The notes below the pieces were generated by a model. The model saw only the letters and a list, made by a program, of their open reading frames with translations. It had not been told where the DNA came from and searched no databases. Source: JANQJA01 sp047947185 (GTDB taxonomy: Bacteria > Pseudomonadota > Gammaproteobacteria > Pseudomonadales > Azotimanducaceae). From it: a DNA stretch of 64,000 nucleotides. The DNA is taken from contig CP170502.1 in NCBI GenBank assembly GCA_047947185.1, positions 434,001-498,000 on the forward strand. Reading direction: 5' to 3'. The position numbers were made by a program, and so were the translations under genes. This document shows, piece after piece, positions 53,309 through 61,413 of the stretch (position 1 is its first letter; the number at the start of each line of letters is the position of its first letter).

Positions 53309-53665
53309 TTACATCGTTGCTGTGGCGTTGGTTGATCCGAGCGAACCCGCGAGATAGGTCTCAATCTTGTCCTTTGCGATGTTATCCGGATCTGCAAACT
53401 GGATACCTACGCCAGGCGTATGAGGGCTCTTGACACCTTTCTTCGCGATCCAGACTACCTTGCCGGCAACCGGGATTTTTTCGGTTTCATCCATCAGGTT
53501 CAGGAGGATAAACACATCATCGTTCAACTCGTATTCAGTTCGGTTGGCGATAAACAGTCCACCGTTCTTGATAAATGGCATGTAGTAGGTGTGCAAAACA
53601 ACCTTGTCCTTAATGGTCAAGGCAATCATTGTCTTTTTTGCGCCACCCCTGGCTAACTTACCCAT
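53309..53665 (-). CDS. PilZ-domain protein
   Basis: 118 residues. Short single PilZ domain as in Pseudomonas PilZ: LTIKDKVVLHTYYMPFIKNGGLFI, then NLMDETEKIPVAGKVVWIAKKG and PGVGIQF. The RxxxR c-di-GMP motif is not seen at the N-terminus, as in the type IV pilus PilZ, which does not bind c-di-GMP. It follows holB by 72 bases in the conserved order mltG-tmk-holB-pilZ. Role in type IV pilus assembly is inferred from that context. tatD, the usual next gene, is replaced here by the Anbu locus. Confidence 0.9.
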   Translation of the reverse strand: MGKLARGGAKKTMIALTIKDKVVLHTYYMPFIKNGGLFIANRTEYELNDDVFILLNLMDETEKIPVAGKVVWIAKKGVKSPHTPGVGIQFADPDNIAKDKIETYLAGSLGSTNATATM

Positions 53666-53737
53666 GCATTTGCTCTGTTAACTCGTTCCATTCAACGTCT
53701 TTCTACCGCAAAAGATTCTGCACTATGGCCCATGAAT

Positions 53738-54724
53738 CTACAAGGCGCAATAGTCGGCCAGTTCCACCATGAGCGCTTCCGCCAGCAACTGCAGGTTGGG
53801 ATTTGACGGGCCAGCCACCGCCCGCCTGCCCCGGGTCAACGCGTCCAGGATCAGCAGCAACTGGCGGGCCGGCAGGCGCGCCGCAACCTTGCGGATGAGA
53901 TCCATCAGGTCCATGTTCTTAATCAGGCTTTCGTCACCCGCAAGCTGATATCTCAGTGCATCGGCAAACAGGCCATAGATAATTTTTAAATCAAGGCCCA
54001 GATCAGCTGCGACCAGGGTCCTGGCCAGTTCCAGGGGGGCAGCTTCATTCACTAGGCCCCGGACAATTTGCCCAATAGCTTCCCGTCGTGCCATGTAGAC
54101 TTCATCAAAATCTGTTGTTACAGCCAGCGGCGCGCCACCGCCAATCCCCAGCAGCAGTTCGGGATTGTTGATACCGGGATGCCTGGATCGCAGCCAGTCA
54201 AGTGCCTGGCGCCTGGGTGGAATCGCAAAGTCCACCAGCTGGCAACGACTGCGGATGGTGGGCAGGAGCCGCCCTGGCAGATCGGTGACCAGCATGATAA
54301 GGGTCCGGTCCCCTGGTTCCTCCAGGCACTTCAGCAGCGCGTTGGCTGATGCAATATTCATCTGTTCTGCCGGATAGACCAGCGCGACCCGCATACCACC
54401 TCGTTGAGCTGTCTGGGCTGACCACTCGATAAAGTCGCGAATCTGCCGAATCACAATCAACTGCGAGTCTTCGGGCGCAACAATCCGGAAGTCAGGATGA
54501 GTACCGGCCGCCACCAGCTTGCAGTTGTCACAGTCTCCACAGGCGGCACCCGCCTCGGGTAACCGACATAGCAGGCCTGCAGCAAACGCGCTGGCAAACG
54601 CCCGTTTGCCCAGGTTGCGTGGACCAGCCAGCAGCAAGGCGTGCGGTAGCTTGTCGCGGCGCTGCATTGCCACCAGTCTTTCCCGATGTGCGGCATGCCA
54701 GGGAAAATATTCACCAGGGATCAT
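53738..54724 (-). CDS. holB: DNA polymerase III delta-prime subunit
   Basis: Part of the clamp loader. It has 328 residues: AAA+ N-domain with a modified nucleotide loop (LLAGPRNLGKRAF), zinc module Cys53, Cys62, Cys65 and Cys68 (CGDCDNCKL), YPAEQMNIASANALLKCLEEPGDRTLIMLVTDL with the CLEEP box, and TIRSRCQ. The start overlaps the tmk stop in an ATGA, so translation is coupled. Confidence 0.95.
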   Translation of the reverse strand: MIPGEYFPWHAAHRERLVAMQRRDKLPHALLLAGPRNLGKRAFASAFAAGLLCRLPEAGAACGDCDNCKLVAAGTHPDFRIVAPEDSQLIVIRQIRDFIEWSAQTAQRGGMRVALVYPAEQMNIASANALLKCLEEPGDRTLIMLVTDLPGRLLPTIRSRCQLVDFAIPPRRQALDWLRSRHPGINNPELLLGIGGGAPLAVTTDFDEVYMARREAIGQIVRGLVNEAAPLELARTLVAADLGLDLKIIYGLFADALRYQLAGDESLIKNMDLMDLIRKVAARLPARQLLLILDALTRGRRAVAGPSNPNLQLLAEALMVELADYCAL

Positions 54725-55353
54725 ATTTTGCTCCCTGGCAGCAAAGGCATCACCGCATCCCGCACCCGTGCGGCAACAAGGTCCGCGGCAGCATTGGCTT
54801 CAATAACCCTGAAGCGGGGAATCTCAGCTGCACGACGCAGGAACACCTGCCTGACGCGTTCAAAAAAGGCAACGTCTTCACTTTCAAACCGGTCTTGTTC
54901 GGCTCTTGCCGTCGCCCGTGCCATACCGGTCGCGACTGGCAAATCAAGGAGCAGAGTCAGGTCAGGTTCAAATCCACCCAGGGCAAGGGTTTCAATTTCC
55001 CTGATGACTGACTCGTCGATACCACGCCCGCCCCCCTGGTATGCATAGGTCGAGTCCGTAAACCGGTCGCAGATAACCCAGTGTCCGGCTGCCAAGGCGG
55101 GGCGGATCAAGGCATTTACGTGGTGGGAACGCGCCGCAAAAACGAGCAGCAGTTCGGTAATGCTGTCCATGGTGGTTTCGTCCCGGTCAAGCAGCAGCAA
55201 CCTGATAGACTCCGCCAGTGCTGTCCCACCTGGCTCACGGGTCACCAGGCAGCTTAGACCGGATTCTGTAAGAAGCTGCTGGACAACGCTGATATTGGTT
55301 GTCTTGCCGACCCCTTCCACACCCTCAATGGTAATCAGTTTGCCTCGCGTCAT
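54721..55353 (-). CDS. tmk: Thymidylate kinase
   Basis: Phosphorylates dTMP to dTDP. It has 210 residues: P-loop IEGVEGVGKTTN, the DR(F/Y) motif in ICDRFTDSTYAYQGGGRGID, and the lid DLPVATGMARATARAEQDRFE. Overlaps with both neighbours are ATGA tetranucleotides, so mltG-tmk-holB is a tight operon. Confidence 0.96.
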   Translation of the reverse strand: MTRGKLITIEGVEGVGKTTNISVVQQLLTESGLSCLVTREPGGTALAESIRLLLLDRDETTMDSITELLLVFAARSHHVNALIRPALAAGHWVICDRFTDSTYAYQGGGRGIDESVIREIETLALGGFEPDLTLLLDLPVATGMARATARAEQDRFESEDVAFFERVRQVFLRRAAEIPRFRVIEANAAADLVAARVRDAVMPLLPGSKI

Positions 55354-56366
55354 GGGTCTTGCCTGCCACCTTTCTGATAGATCGCAACTGCCCGATTGTG
55401 TTCCTGCAGGGTCACCGAAAACTGACTGGACCCGTCCCCGCGGGCCACAAAGTAGTAGTAGGGCACTGGTGCCGGGTTCAAGGTCGCCCGGATGGAAGCG
55501 AGGCCCGGATTACAGATGGGCGTGGGCGGTAAACCCGCGACGGTGTAGGTATTGTAGGGCGTGCTCGCCACCAGATCGCGGCGGGTCAGGTCTCCGTTAA
55601 AGTCCGTGATCCCATAAATCACCGTAGGATCAGACTGCAATCGCATGTTTTTCAGCAAACGATTGACAAAAACCCCGGCGATTATCTCCCGATCCGGCTC
55701 AAATCCGGTTTCTTTTTCGACGATGGATGCGAGGATCAGGGCTTCATAAGGCGAGGTAAGTACACCTGGGGGATTTGCCTGCTCCCATTCCCGCGCCAGC
55801 GTCAGCCGCATTCGTTCATGAGCTCTGCGCAAAATCGACAAATCGGTCTCGTTGCTCACGTAATGATAGGTATCCGGGAAGAACCGTCCCTCGGGAAAGT
55901 CCCCGGGAAAACCCATCTTTGCCATGAGTGCTTCATCGGTGTCACCGGCAAGCGTCTGGACAATTTTCTCGTGATCGGCCAGGTGCCTGCGCCAGTCGGC
56001 AAAGGTCCAGCCCTCAACAAAGGTAATCTCCCGAACCAGCACCCGCCCCGATCGCAACAGGTCCAGCAGCGCAGGCGTGTCCATACCGGCTGTCAGTTCG
56101 TATTCCCCCGCCTGTAGATGACCACGCTGACTGGTCAACCTTGCGTAAAGCCTGAACAGGATTGATGGCACAGGCAGCACACCTGCTGCTGACAGGTCGA
56201 CAGCAACGCTGTCTATTGTGCCACCACGGGCAAGATCATAAATCATTGGCTGCTCGAGATGCAGCGGCCGATCCAGCGAAACCCAGGCCCAGATAGCCGG
56301 GGCCAGACCAACACACAACAGCACCAGGAAAACCGCAGGCAGACGTCTCAAAGGAATATCAGTCAA
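55350..56366 (-). CDS. mltG: Endolytic murein transglycosylase MltG (YceG)
   Basis: Cuts nascent peptidoglycan strands at the inner membrane. N-terminal membrane anchor (LPAVFLVLLCVGLAPAIWAWV) and then the YceG domain: EITFVEGWTFADWRRHLAD, GRFFPDTYHY, ASIVEKETGFEPDREIIAGVFVNRL with the catalytic Glu in VEKET, and LQSDPTVIYG. The start is uncertain: no ATG is available; TTG at 56366 has AGGA just upstream and overlaps the fabF stop by 8 bases, giving 338 residues; TTG at 56351 is the alternative. In relatives pabC lies between fabF and mltG; here it does not. Confidence 0.92.
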   Translation of the reverse strand: MTDIPLRRLPAVFLVLLCVGLAPAIWAWVSLDRPLHLEQPMIYDLARGGTIDSVAVDLSAAGVLPVPSILFRLYARLTSQRGHLQAGEYELTAGMDTPALLDLLRSGRVLVREITFVEGWTFADWRRHLADHEKIVQTLAGDTDEALMAKMGFPGDFPEGRFFPDTYHYVSNETDLSILRRAHERMRLTLAREWEQANPPGVLTSPYEALILASIVEKETGFEPDREIIAGVFVNRLLKNMRLQSDPTVIYGITDFNGDLTRRDLVASTPYNTYTVAGLPPTPICNPGLASIRATLNPAPVPYYYFVARGDGSSQFSVTLQEHNRAVAIYQKGGRQDP

Positions 56367-57600
56367 GTTTCCTGAAGAGCAGTGTACCGTTGGTACCGCC
56401 AAAACCGAAGGAGTTTGAAAGCGTCACATTCACCGGCATCTCACGGGCAACGTGCGGGACATAGTCCAGATCACAGCCTTCATCCGGATTCACAAGGTTA
56501 ATGGTCGGGGGCACAACCTGGTCCCTGATGGCAAGCACAGAAATGACGGCCTCAACAGAACCCGCGGCCCCCAGCAAATGCCCAATCATGGATTTCGTTG
56601 AACTGACGGCTACCCTGTTACTGGCCGCTCCCATCACCGTCTTGATTGCCATAGTCTCAGCAACATCACCCAGTGGTGTGGAGGTCCCATGGGCGTTGAT
56701 GTAACTCACTTCGGAAGCATCAAGTTCGGCATTGCGGAGTGCATTTTGCATGGACATCGCCGCACCGGCACCGTTCTCGGCCGGTGACGTCATATGGCTC
56801 GCATCTGCACTCATGCCAAAGCCAACGAGCTCACAATAGATTTTTGCACCGCGCGCCCGGGCATGTTCGTACTCCTCGAGCACCAGCACCGCTGACCCAT
56901 CACTGAGGACAAAGCCATCACGATCCTTGTCCCACGGTCTGCTGGCCAGTTCGGGCTCATCGTTCCTGGTCGACAGCGCTTTCATGGCGGCAAATCCCGC
57001 CATGGTAGTTGGCGATGTTGACTTTTCCGCACCACCCGCCAGCATGGCATCACAATCTCCTGCCGCAATCAGTCGCGCTGCAAAACCGATGTTGTGGGTA
57101 CCTGTAGTACAGGCTGTGGTAATTGCGATGTTTGGCCCCTGCATCCCGTACATGATGGACAGGTGACCGGCAACCATGTTGATAATGCAGGAAGGAACAA
57201 AAAAGGGAGAGACCCGCGTTGGCCCACGCGTCAGGAGAACGTCATGACAGGTTTCGATGGTGACAATGCCACCGATTCCCGATCCAACCGCAACGCCAAT
57301 CCTGTGTCGGTTTTCATCGGTGACTTCAAGACCGGAATCACGCATGGCCTGAATACCGGTGACAAGACCAAACTGAATAAAGCCATCCATACGTCGGGCT
57401 TCCTTGGGTGGCAGGTATTCGCCAATGTCGAATTCCGGTACACCACCACCAAACCGAACCGGGTAACCCTCTGTATCGAAAGCGGTGATAGGACGAATAC
57501 CACTCTTGCCTGCCAGCATGCCTGCCCAACTGGACTCCACATCAACACCCAGCGGGGTCAACATACCCAGTCCGGTAACAACAACCCTTCTCTCTTTCAC
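56359..57600 (-). CDS. fabF: 3-oxoacyl-ACP synthase II
   Basis: Main elongating condensing enzyme, 413 residues. The start is GTG at 57600, with AGGAGGT 4 bases upstream, giving VKERRVVVTGLGMLTPLG; upstream TTG is not needed. Cys-His-His triad: Cys in TTACTTGTHNIG, His in NAHGTSTPLGD, His in MIGHLLGAAGSVEA. It follows acpP after a terminator, so it may be made at a lower level than ACP. Confidence 0.95.
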   Translation of the reverse strand: MKERRVVVTGLGMLTPLGVDVESSWAGMLAGKSGIRPITAFDTEGYPVRFGGGVPEFDIGEYLPPKEARRMDGFIQFGLVTGIQAMRDSGLEVTDENRHRIGVAVGSGIGGIVTIETCHDVLLTRGPTRVSPFFVPSCIINMVAGHLSIMYGMQGPNIAITTACTTGTHNIGFAARLIAAGDCDAMLAGGAEKSTSPTTMAGFAAMKALSTRNDEPELASRPWDKDRDGFVLSDGSAVLVLEEYEHARARGAKIYCELVGFGMSADASHMTSPAENGAGAAMSMQNALRNAELDASEVSYINAHGTSTPLGDVAETMAIKTVMGAASNRVAVSSTKSMIGHLLGAAGSVEAVISVLAIRDQVVPPTINLVNPDEGCDLDYVPHVAREMPVNVTLSNSFGFGGTNGTLLFRKLD

Positions 57601-57708
57601 AGCCACCTCCTGACTTCGCCAACACAAATATCAAGGCGCGCGCGGACCTAAACCAAGCTTAGAAGCAAACATCCGAACAGCAGACAATAATTATCGAATG
57701 TTCCCAAC

Positions 57709-57747
57709 AAAAAAAGAAAGCCGCATCGGCATGGCGCTAATGCGGCT
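57709..57747 (-). terminator. Rho-independent terminator between acpP and fabF
   Basis: AGCCGCAT (complement of 57740-57747) pairs with ATGCGGCT (complement of 57719-57726) around a 13-base loop, followed by TTTCTTTTTTT on the minus strand. A partial terminator here would let acpP be expressed above fabF. Confidence 0.8.
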
Positions 57748-57792
57748 CATCTTCAACCAGGCAGACCAGCTACCCTATATAGGCGCCAGTGC

Positions 57793-58026
57793 TCAGGTAT
57801 GCGCTTCGATATAATCAATCGCTTCCTTGACTGTGGTGATCTTCTCGGCTTCTTCATCCGGTATCTCAGTCTCGAATTCCTCTTCCAGCGCCATGACGAG
57901 TTCAACCGTGTCCAGAGAATCCGCGCCGAGGTCCTCGACAAAAGACGCTTCGGGGGTCACTTCGTCTTCCTTCACGCCCAATTGTTCACAGACCAATTTG
58001 GTCACACGTTCTGCTGTGGTGCTCAT
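57793..58026 (-). CDS. acpP: Acyl carrier protein
   Basis: 77 residues, acidic. The phosphopantetheine site is Ser37 in GADSLDTVELVMALEEEF. It starts at the ATG at 58026 (MSTTAERVTKLV) with AGGAG upstream; the open frame before it is not coding. It carries acyl chains for all the fab enzymes of the cluster and for LpxA and FabA/FabB elsewhere in the window. Confidence 0.97.
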   Translation of the reverse strand: MSTTAERVTKLVCEQLGVKEDEVTPEASFVEDLGADSLDTVELVMALEEEFETEIPDEEAEKITTVKEAIDYIEAHT

Positions 58027-58129
58027 GCTTTGGTTTTCTCCTAGGAATGCAGTCAAGCTGCGGTAGTTTAATGAAATGCCAGTTGGACGATCAAGTCTTT
58101 TATATGCTCGACAATTGGCTGGTTTGCTG

Positions 58130-58864
58130 TTAGCCCATATACATGCCACCATTCACATGTATGGTTTCGCCAGTGATATAAGCCGCAGCTTCACCAGCCA
58201 GAAACGTCACCAGGGCAGCAATTTCAGCAGGGGTGCCCAGACGCCCCGCCGGCACTCTCGAAAGTAACTGCGCCTTCTGCTCTTCCGGCAAGGCTTCTGT
58301 CATGTCGGTTTCAATAAAACCCGGTGCAACACAGTTCACGGTGATGCCACGCGAACCAAGTTCAGCGGCGAGTGCGCGCGAGTAACCTTCCATGCCAGCC
58401 TTGGCCGCCGCGTAGTTACTCTGGCCCGGATTGCCCATGCTGCCGACAACCGAGCTGATGTTGATCACCCTGCCCCAACGGGCTTTGGTCATGCCGCGCA
58501 GGCAAGGTTTGGTGACGCGGAACACGGAACCCAGATTGGTATTGATGACATCATTCCACTCGGCATCTTTCATCCTGAGCGCGATGTTATCTTTGGTAAT
58601 CCCCGCATTGTTCACGAGGATCAGTGGTGCATCGTGCTGCGTGGCAATGGTGTCGTAAAATCGGCTCACCGACTCATCACTGCCGATGTCAAGTACGTAG
58701 CCACTGATCTTCCCACCTGACGAGTTTTCAATGGCGTCCGCGCCTGCTTCAGTTGTTGCAGTGCCAAGCACCGTGGCGCCCGCCTCGGCAAGACCGGTGG
58801 CGATAGCTTTGCCGATTCCCCGACTTGCGCCGGTCACTACAGCCGTCCTGCCGGCGAGGCTCAT
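58130..58864 (-). CDS. fabG: 3-oxoacyl-ACP reductase
   Basis: NADPH-dependent SDR, 244 residues from the ATG at 58864 (MSLAGRTAVVTGASRGIGKAI). Cofactor loop TGASRGIG (11-18), NNAG (85-88), catalytic Ser138, Tyr151 and Lys155 (SNYAAAKAG). The ATG overlaps the fabD stop as ATGA. It ends 103 bases before acpP. Confidence 0.96.
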   Translation of the reverse strand: MSLAGRTAVVTGASRGIGKAIATGLAEAGATVLGTATTEAGADAIENSSGGKISGYVLDIGSDESVSRFYDTIATQHDAPLILVNNAGITKDNIALRMKDAEWNDVINTNLGSVFRVTKPCLRGMTKARWGRVINISSVVGSMGNPGQSNYAAAKAGMEGYSRALAAELGSRGITVNCVAPGFIETDMTEALPEEQKAQLLSRVPAGRLGTPAEIAALVTFLAGEAAAYITGETIHVNGGMYMG

Positions 58865-59802
58865 TGTCCGAGCTCCGACATGGCCGTACCCAGGGATTCC
58901 ACGGAATCCACATTCAGTGTCACCAAAGATTTTTCTATCCGCTTGCCCAGCCCTGATAGCACTTTGCCAGGCCCGCACTCCACTGCCATGACCACGCCAT
59001 CACTGACCATACGCTTGACAGTATTGGTCCAGAGCACCGCCGAATACATCTGGGCAACTAGATTCTCGCGAATCGCGTCGGGAGAGGATTCATAGTCGGC
59101 GTCAACATTCTGGATGATCGGAATTGCTGGCTCTGCAATGTGAACATCTGCCAGCACCGCTGCCATTTTCTCAGCCGCGGGTTTCATCAGCGCACTGTGA
59201 AATGGTGCACTCACGGCAAGCGGCATGGCCCGTTTTGCGCCAGCGGCCTTGCAGGCTTCAATGGCGGCAGCAAGCGCCGAGTTTTCACCCGCAATTACCA
59301 CTTGTCCCGGCGCGTTGAAGTTTGCGGCCTGGACCACCTTGTCATGGCTTGCGGCAGCACAGATCTCCTCGACCTGCTCATCTGAAAGGCCCAGTACTGC
59401 TGCCATACCACCCTGGCCGATGGGTACCGCACTTTGCATGAACTGACCACGTTGACGGACCAGAACAACCGCATCAGCAAAGGCCAGCGCCCCCGCGGCA
59501 ACCAGTGCACTGTACTCACCCAGGCTGTGGCCCGCGACCACGTCCGGCGACCTCGCACCCTGTTCCTGCAGTACCCGGTAAAGTGCCACGCTTGCCGCCA
59601 GCAATGCTGGCTGGGTAAATTCTGTCTGGTTAAGCTTCGTATCCGGCCCCTCCTGGACAAGGGACCAGAGGTCGTAACCGAGTGCCGTCGATGCTTCGCT
59701 GAAAGTCGCCGAAACACAGCTGAATTCTTGCGCCATGTCTGCCAGCATACCCACCGACTGGGAGCCCTGGCCCGGAAAAATGTAGGCAGTCTTGTTTGTC
59801 AT
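58861..59802 (-). CDS. fabD: Malonyl-CoA:ACP transacylase
   Basis: Loads malonyl groups on ACP. It has 313 residues: FPGQGSQSVGM (9-19), nucleophile Ser93 in GHSLGEYSAL, and His in APFHSALMKPA. A good ribosome site (GAGGGAG) precedes the ATG. The gene before it is rpmF, 214 bases away; plsX and fabH, which usually sit here, are missing. Confidence 0.97.
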   Translation of the reverse strand: MTNKTAYIFPGQGSQSVGMLADMAQEFSCVSATFSEASTALGYDLWSLVQEGPDTKLNQTEFTQPALLAASVALYRVLQEQGARSPDVVAGHSLGEYSALVAAGALAFADAVVLVRQRGQFMQSAVPIGQGGMAAVLGLSDEQVEEICAAASHDKVVQAANFNAPGQVVIAGENSALAAAIEACKAAGAKRAMPLAVSAPFHSALMKPAAEKMAAVLADVHIAEPAIPIIQNVDADYESSPDAIRENLVAQMYSAVLWTNTVKRMVSDGVVMAVECGPGKVLSGLGKRIEKSLVTLNVDSVESLGTAMSELGQ

Positions 59803-60016
59803 CTCTCCCTCTCAAGGTTGCAGAGTTTGTTTTCGTCCGGACCACAATACCACTCAGCCAGGCCAGCGTCGCCGGCCAGGGTGTTGCAGGGTGTGGTTGC
59901 CCAAAGGGGGCCGGGGATATATCCGGGAGCTCCGGGCAGCGCCTCACCGGTAATCCGGTGAAGTGTGACCTTCTCCCTGCAGGCCCGCGGCGATTCGCAT
60001 GGGCCTGCCACTGGTA
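59803..60016 (-). other. Spacer between rpmF and fabD where plsX/fabH usually lie
   Basis: 214 bases. On the minus strand they hold two inverted repeats (TCACCGG/CCGGTGA around 59949-59966 and a CCGGG...CCCGG near 59911-59930) without T runs. A GTG-started 70-codon frame (60011 down to 59799) overlaps the fabD ATG as ATGA and is Cys-rich; it has no ribosome site and no family I know. I see no remnant of plsX. It may be a leader for fabD or carry its promoter. Confidence 0.4.
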
Positions 60017-60196
60017 TCAGTCGTCTGTGGTGTGAACGACCTTCTTGCCCCGATAGAATCCATCAGCGGTCACGTGGTGACGACGATGAGTTTCTCCGGT
60101 GGTTGCATCCTCTGCCAGGGTCGGTCCTTTCAGACCATCATGGGCACGCCGGCGATCACGCTTGCTGCGGGAAACCTTACTCTTCTGAACGGCCAT
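60017..60196 (-). CDS. rpmF: Ribosomal protein L32
   Basis: 59 residues, basic: MAVQKSKVSRSKRDRRRAHD at the start and ETHRRHHVTADGFYRG toward the end, the standard L32 of gammaproteobacteria. AAGGAG lies 6 bases before the ATG, and the ATG overlaps the yceD stop (TAATG). The Cys pairs of zinc-type L32 are absent, so it is the zinc-free form. Confidence 0.96.
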   Translation of the reverse strand: MAVQKSKVSRSKRDRRRAHDGLKGPTLAEDATTGETHRRHHVTADGFYRGKKVVHTTDD

Positions 60197-60738
60197 TATT
60201 CGCTCCTTTTAAACTGATCTCGTATGTCTGCAAGGCCCGCAAAAGGCCTGTGTGTTGACGCGGCGCCGTCACTGCCAGGCGCTGCGAGTGGTTGCCCTGC
60301 TACCGGAGCAGCCGCACAGCTACCTGCCGGGTGACGAGGCACCATCGGCAGGCTGACGATTATGTCATCCTCTACCAGGTCGACAAGGTCAACCCTCGCG
60401 GCCGCACAGACCAGGCCATCATCGTCAAGCGCCAGCGTCTTCAGGACATCAACGTTATCCACCAGGAGGCTCCTGACGTCCGTATCTACCTTGACAGCAA
60501 CCGGCTCAAGGCAAACCTGGCAAATCATTGAAACCTCACCCTCACAATGACCCTCAACCAGGGGCAACCGACGTTTTCCCCGGCTGAATTGCAGTGAAAC
60601 GCCAATTTCGCCGGATGTCGCAGCTAACATTCCGGTCAGCCGGGCAAACGCAGCAAGCGCAACAGAACCCTGCAGGCTCGCCGCCTGGTCAGCCAGTTTA
60701 CGGAAGTCAATCTGTTTCGGCAGGGAGCCTGTCAACAT
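60196..60738 (-). CDS. yceD: YceD / DUF177 family protein
   Basis: 180 residues. LPLVEGHCEGEVSMICQVCLEPV with the CxxC is the DUF177 signature. In bacteria and plastids this family is needed for 23S rRNA accumulation. The place directly upstream of rpmF is conserved. The C-terminal third is rich in Ala, Pro and Gly and less conserved. First gene of the yceD-rpmF-fab run; divergent from yceF. Confidence 0.92.
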   Translation of the reverse strand: MLTGSLPKQIDFRKLADQAASLQGSVALAAFARLTGMLAATSGEIGVSLQFSRGKRRLPLVEGHCEGEVSMICQVCLEPVAVKVDTDVRSLLVDNVDVLKTLALDDDGLVCAAARVDLVDLVEDDIIVSLPMVPRHPAGSCAAAPVAGQPLAAPGSDGAASTHRPFAGLADIRDQFKRSE

Positions 60739-60819
60739 AAGGGGCGCATCTTATGGATACCTCTGTACACTGTCAAAAGAAAATTACAGAATTTCAGCAA
60801 CATACCGCGGACATACGCC

Positions 60820-61413
60820 TTGCATCTCATACTCGCTTCAACGTCCCAATACCGTGCCAGACTGCTGGCCCGTCTTCACCTGCCCTTCACCCAGATTGAT
60901 CCGCTGTTTCCTGAAACAGGCAGCGCAGGAGAGACACCGGACCAGATGGCCCGGCGCCTCGCTGAAGGCAAGGCGCGGGCGGCAGCCGAACAGAGCCTGG
61001 CCGCGCCCTGGCTGCTCATCGCATCAGATCAGGTTGCCAGCCTGGGCGATCTGGTGTTTGGCAAACCTGGCGATCATAAGACAGCGGCGGAACAGCTGGC
61101 GATGTGTTCCGGGCGCTGGGTCAGCTTTGATACCGCTATCTGCCTGTTGTCCAGCGACGGCTACCAGGACCTGCAGTGTGAACGCTTTGAGATCAGGTTT
61201 CGTCCGCTGGATGAACGGATGATCACGCGCTACCTGAATCTTGACAGGCCTTTCGACAGCGCCGGGAGCATCAAGGCGGAAAGCCATGGCAACCTGCTCA
61301 TCGAAGACAGTCGGGGCCGTGATTTCAACACACTGCTGGGCCTTCCTCTGATGCTGCTGCAGGACATGCTGATCAGGGCCGGGGTTGACCCTCTTAAATC
61401 GGATGACGTTTAG
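60820..61413 (+). CDS. yceF: Maf-like nucleotide pyrophosphatase (YceF type)
   Basis: 197 residues. Starts with TTG at 60820 giving MHLILASTSQYRARLLARL, as in YceF (KLILASTSPWRRALL). ASDQV holds the conserved Asp, FRPLDERMITRYL and CAGSIKAE-like SAGSIKAESHGNLLIEDSRGRDFNTLLGLPL complete the family. YceF hydrolyses 7-methyl-GTP and so cleans the nucleotide pool. Its stop overlaps the converging rluC stop by 4 bases. Confidence 0.92.
   Translation: MHLILASTSQYRARLLARLHLPFTQIDPLFPETGSAGETPDQMARRLAEGKARAAAEQSLAAPWLLIASDQVASLGDLVFGKPGDHKTAAEQLAMCSGRWVSFDTAICLLSSDGYQDLQCERFEIRFRPLDERMITRYLNLDRPFDSAGSIKAESHGNLLIEDSRGRDFNTLLGLPLMLLQDMLIRAGVDPLKSDDV

Noticed and set aside
59803..60016. plsX remnant between rpmF and fabD
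   Set aside because: No PlsX motif was visible in any frame; the spacer is too short and gives no match by eye.
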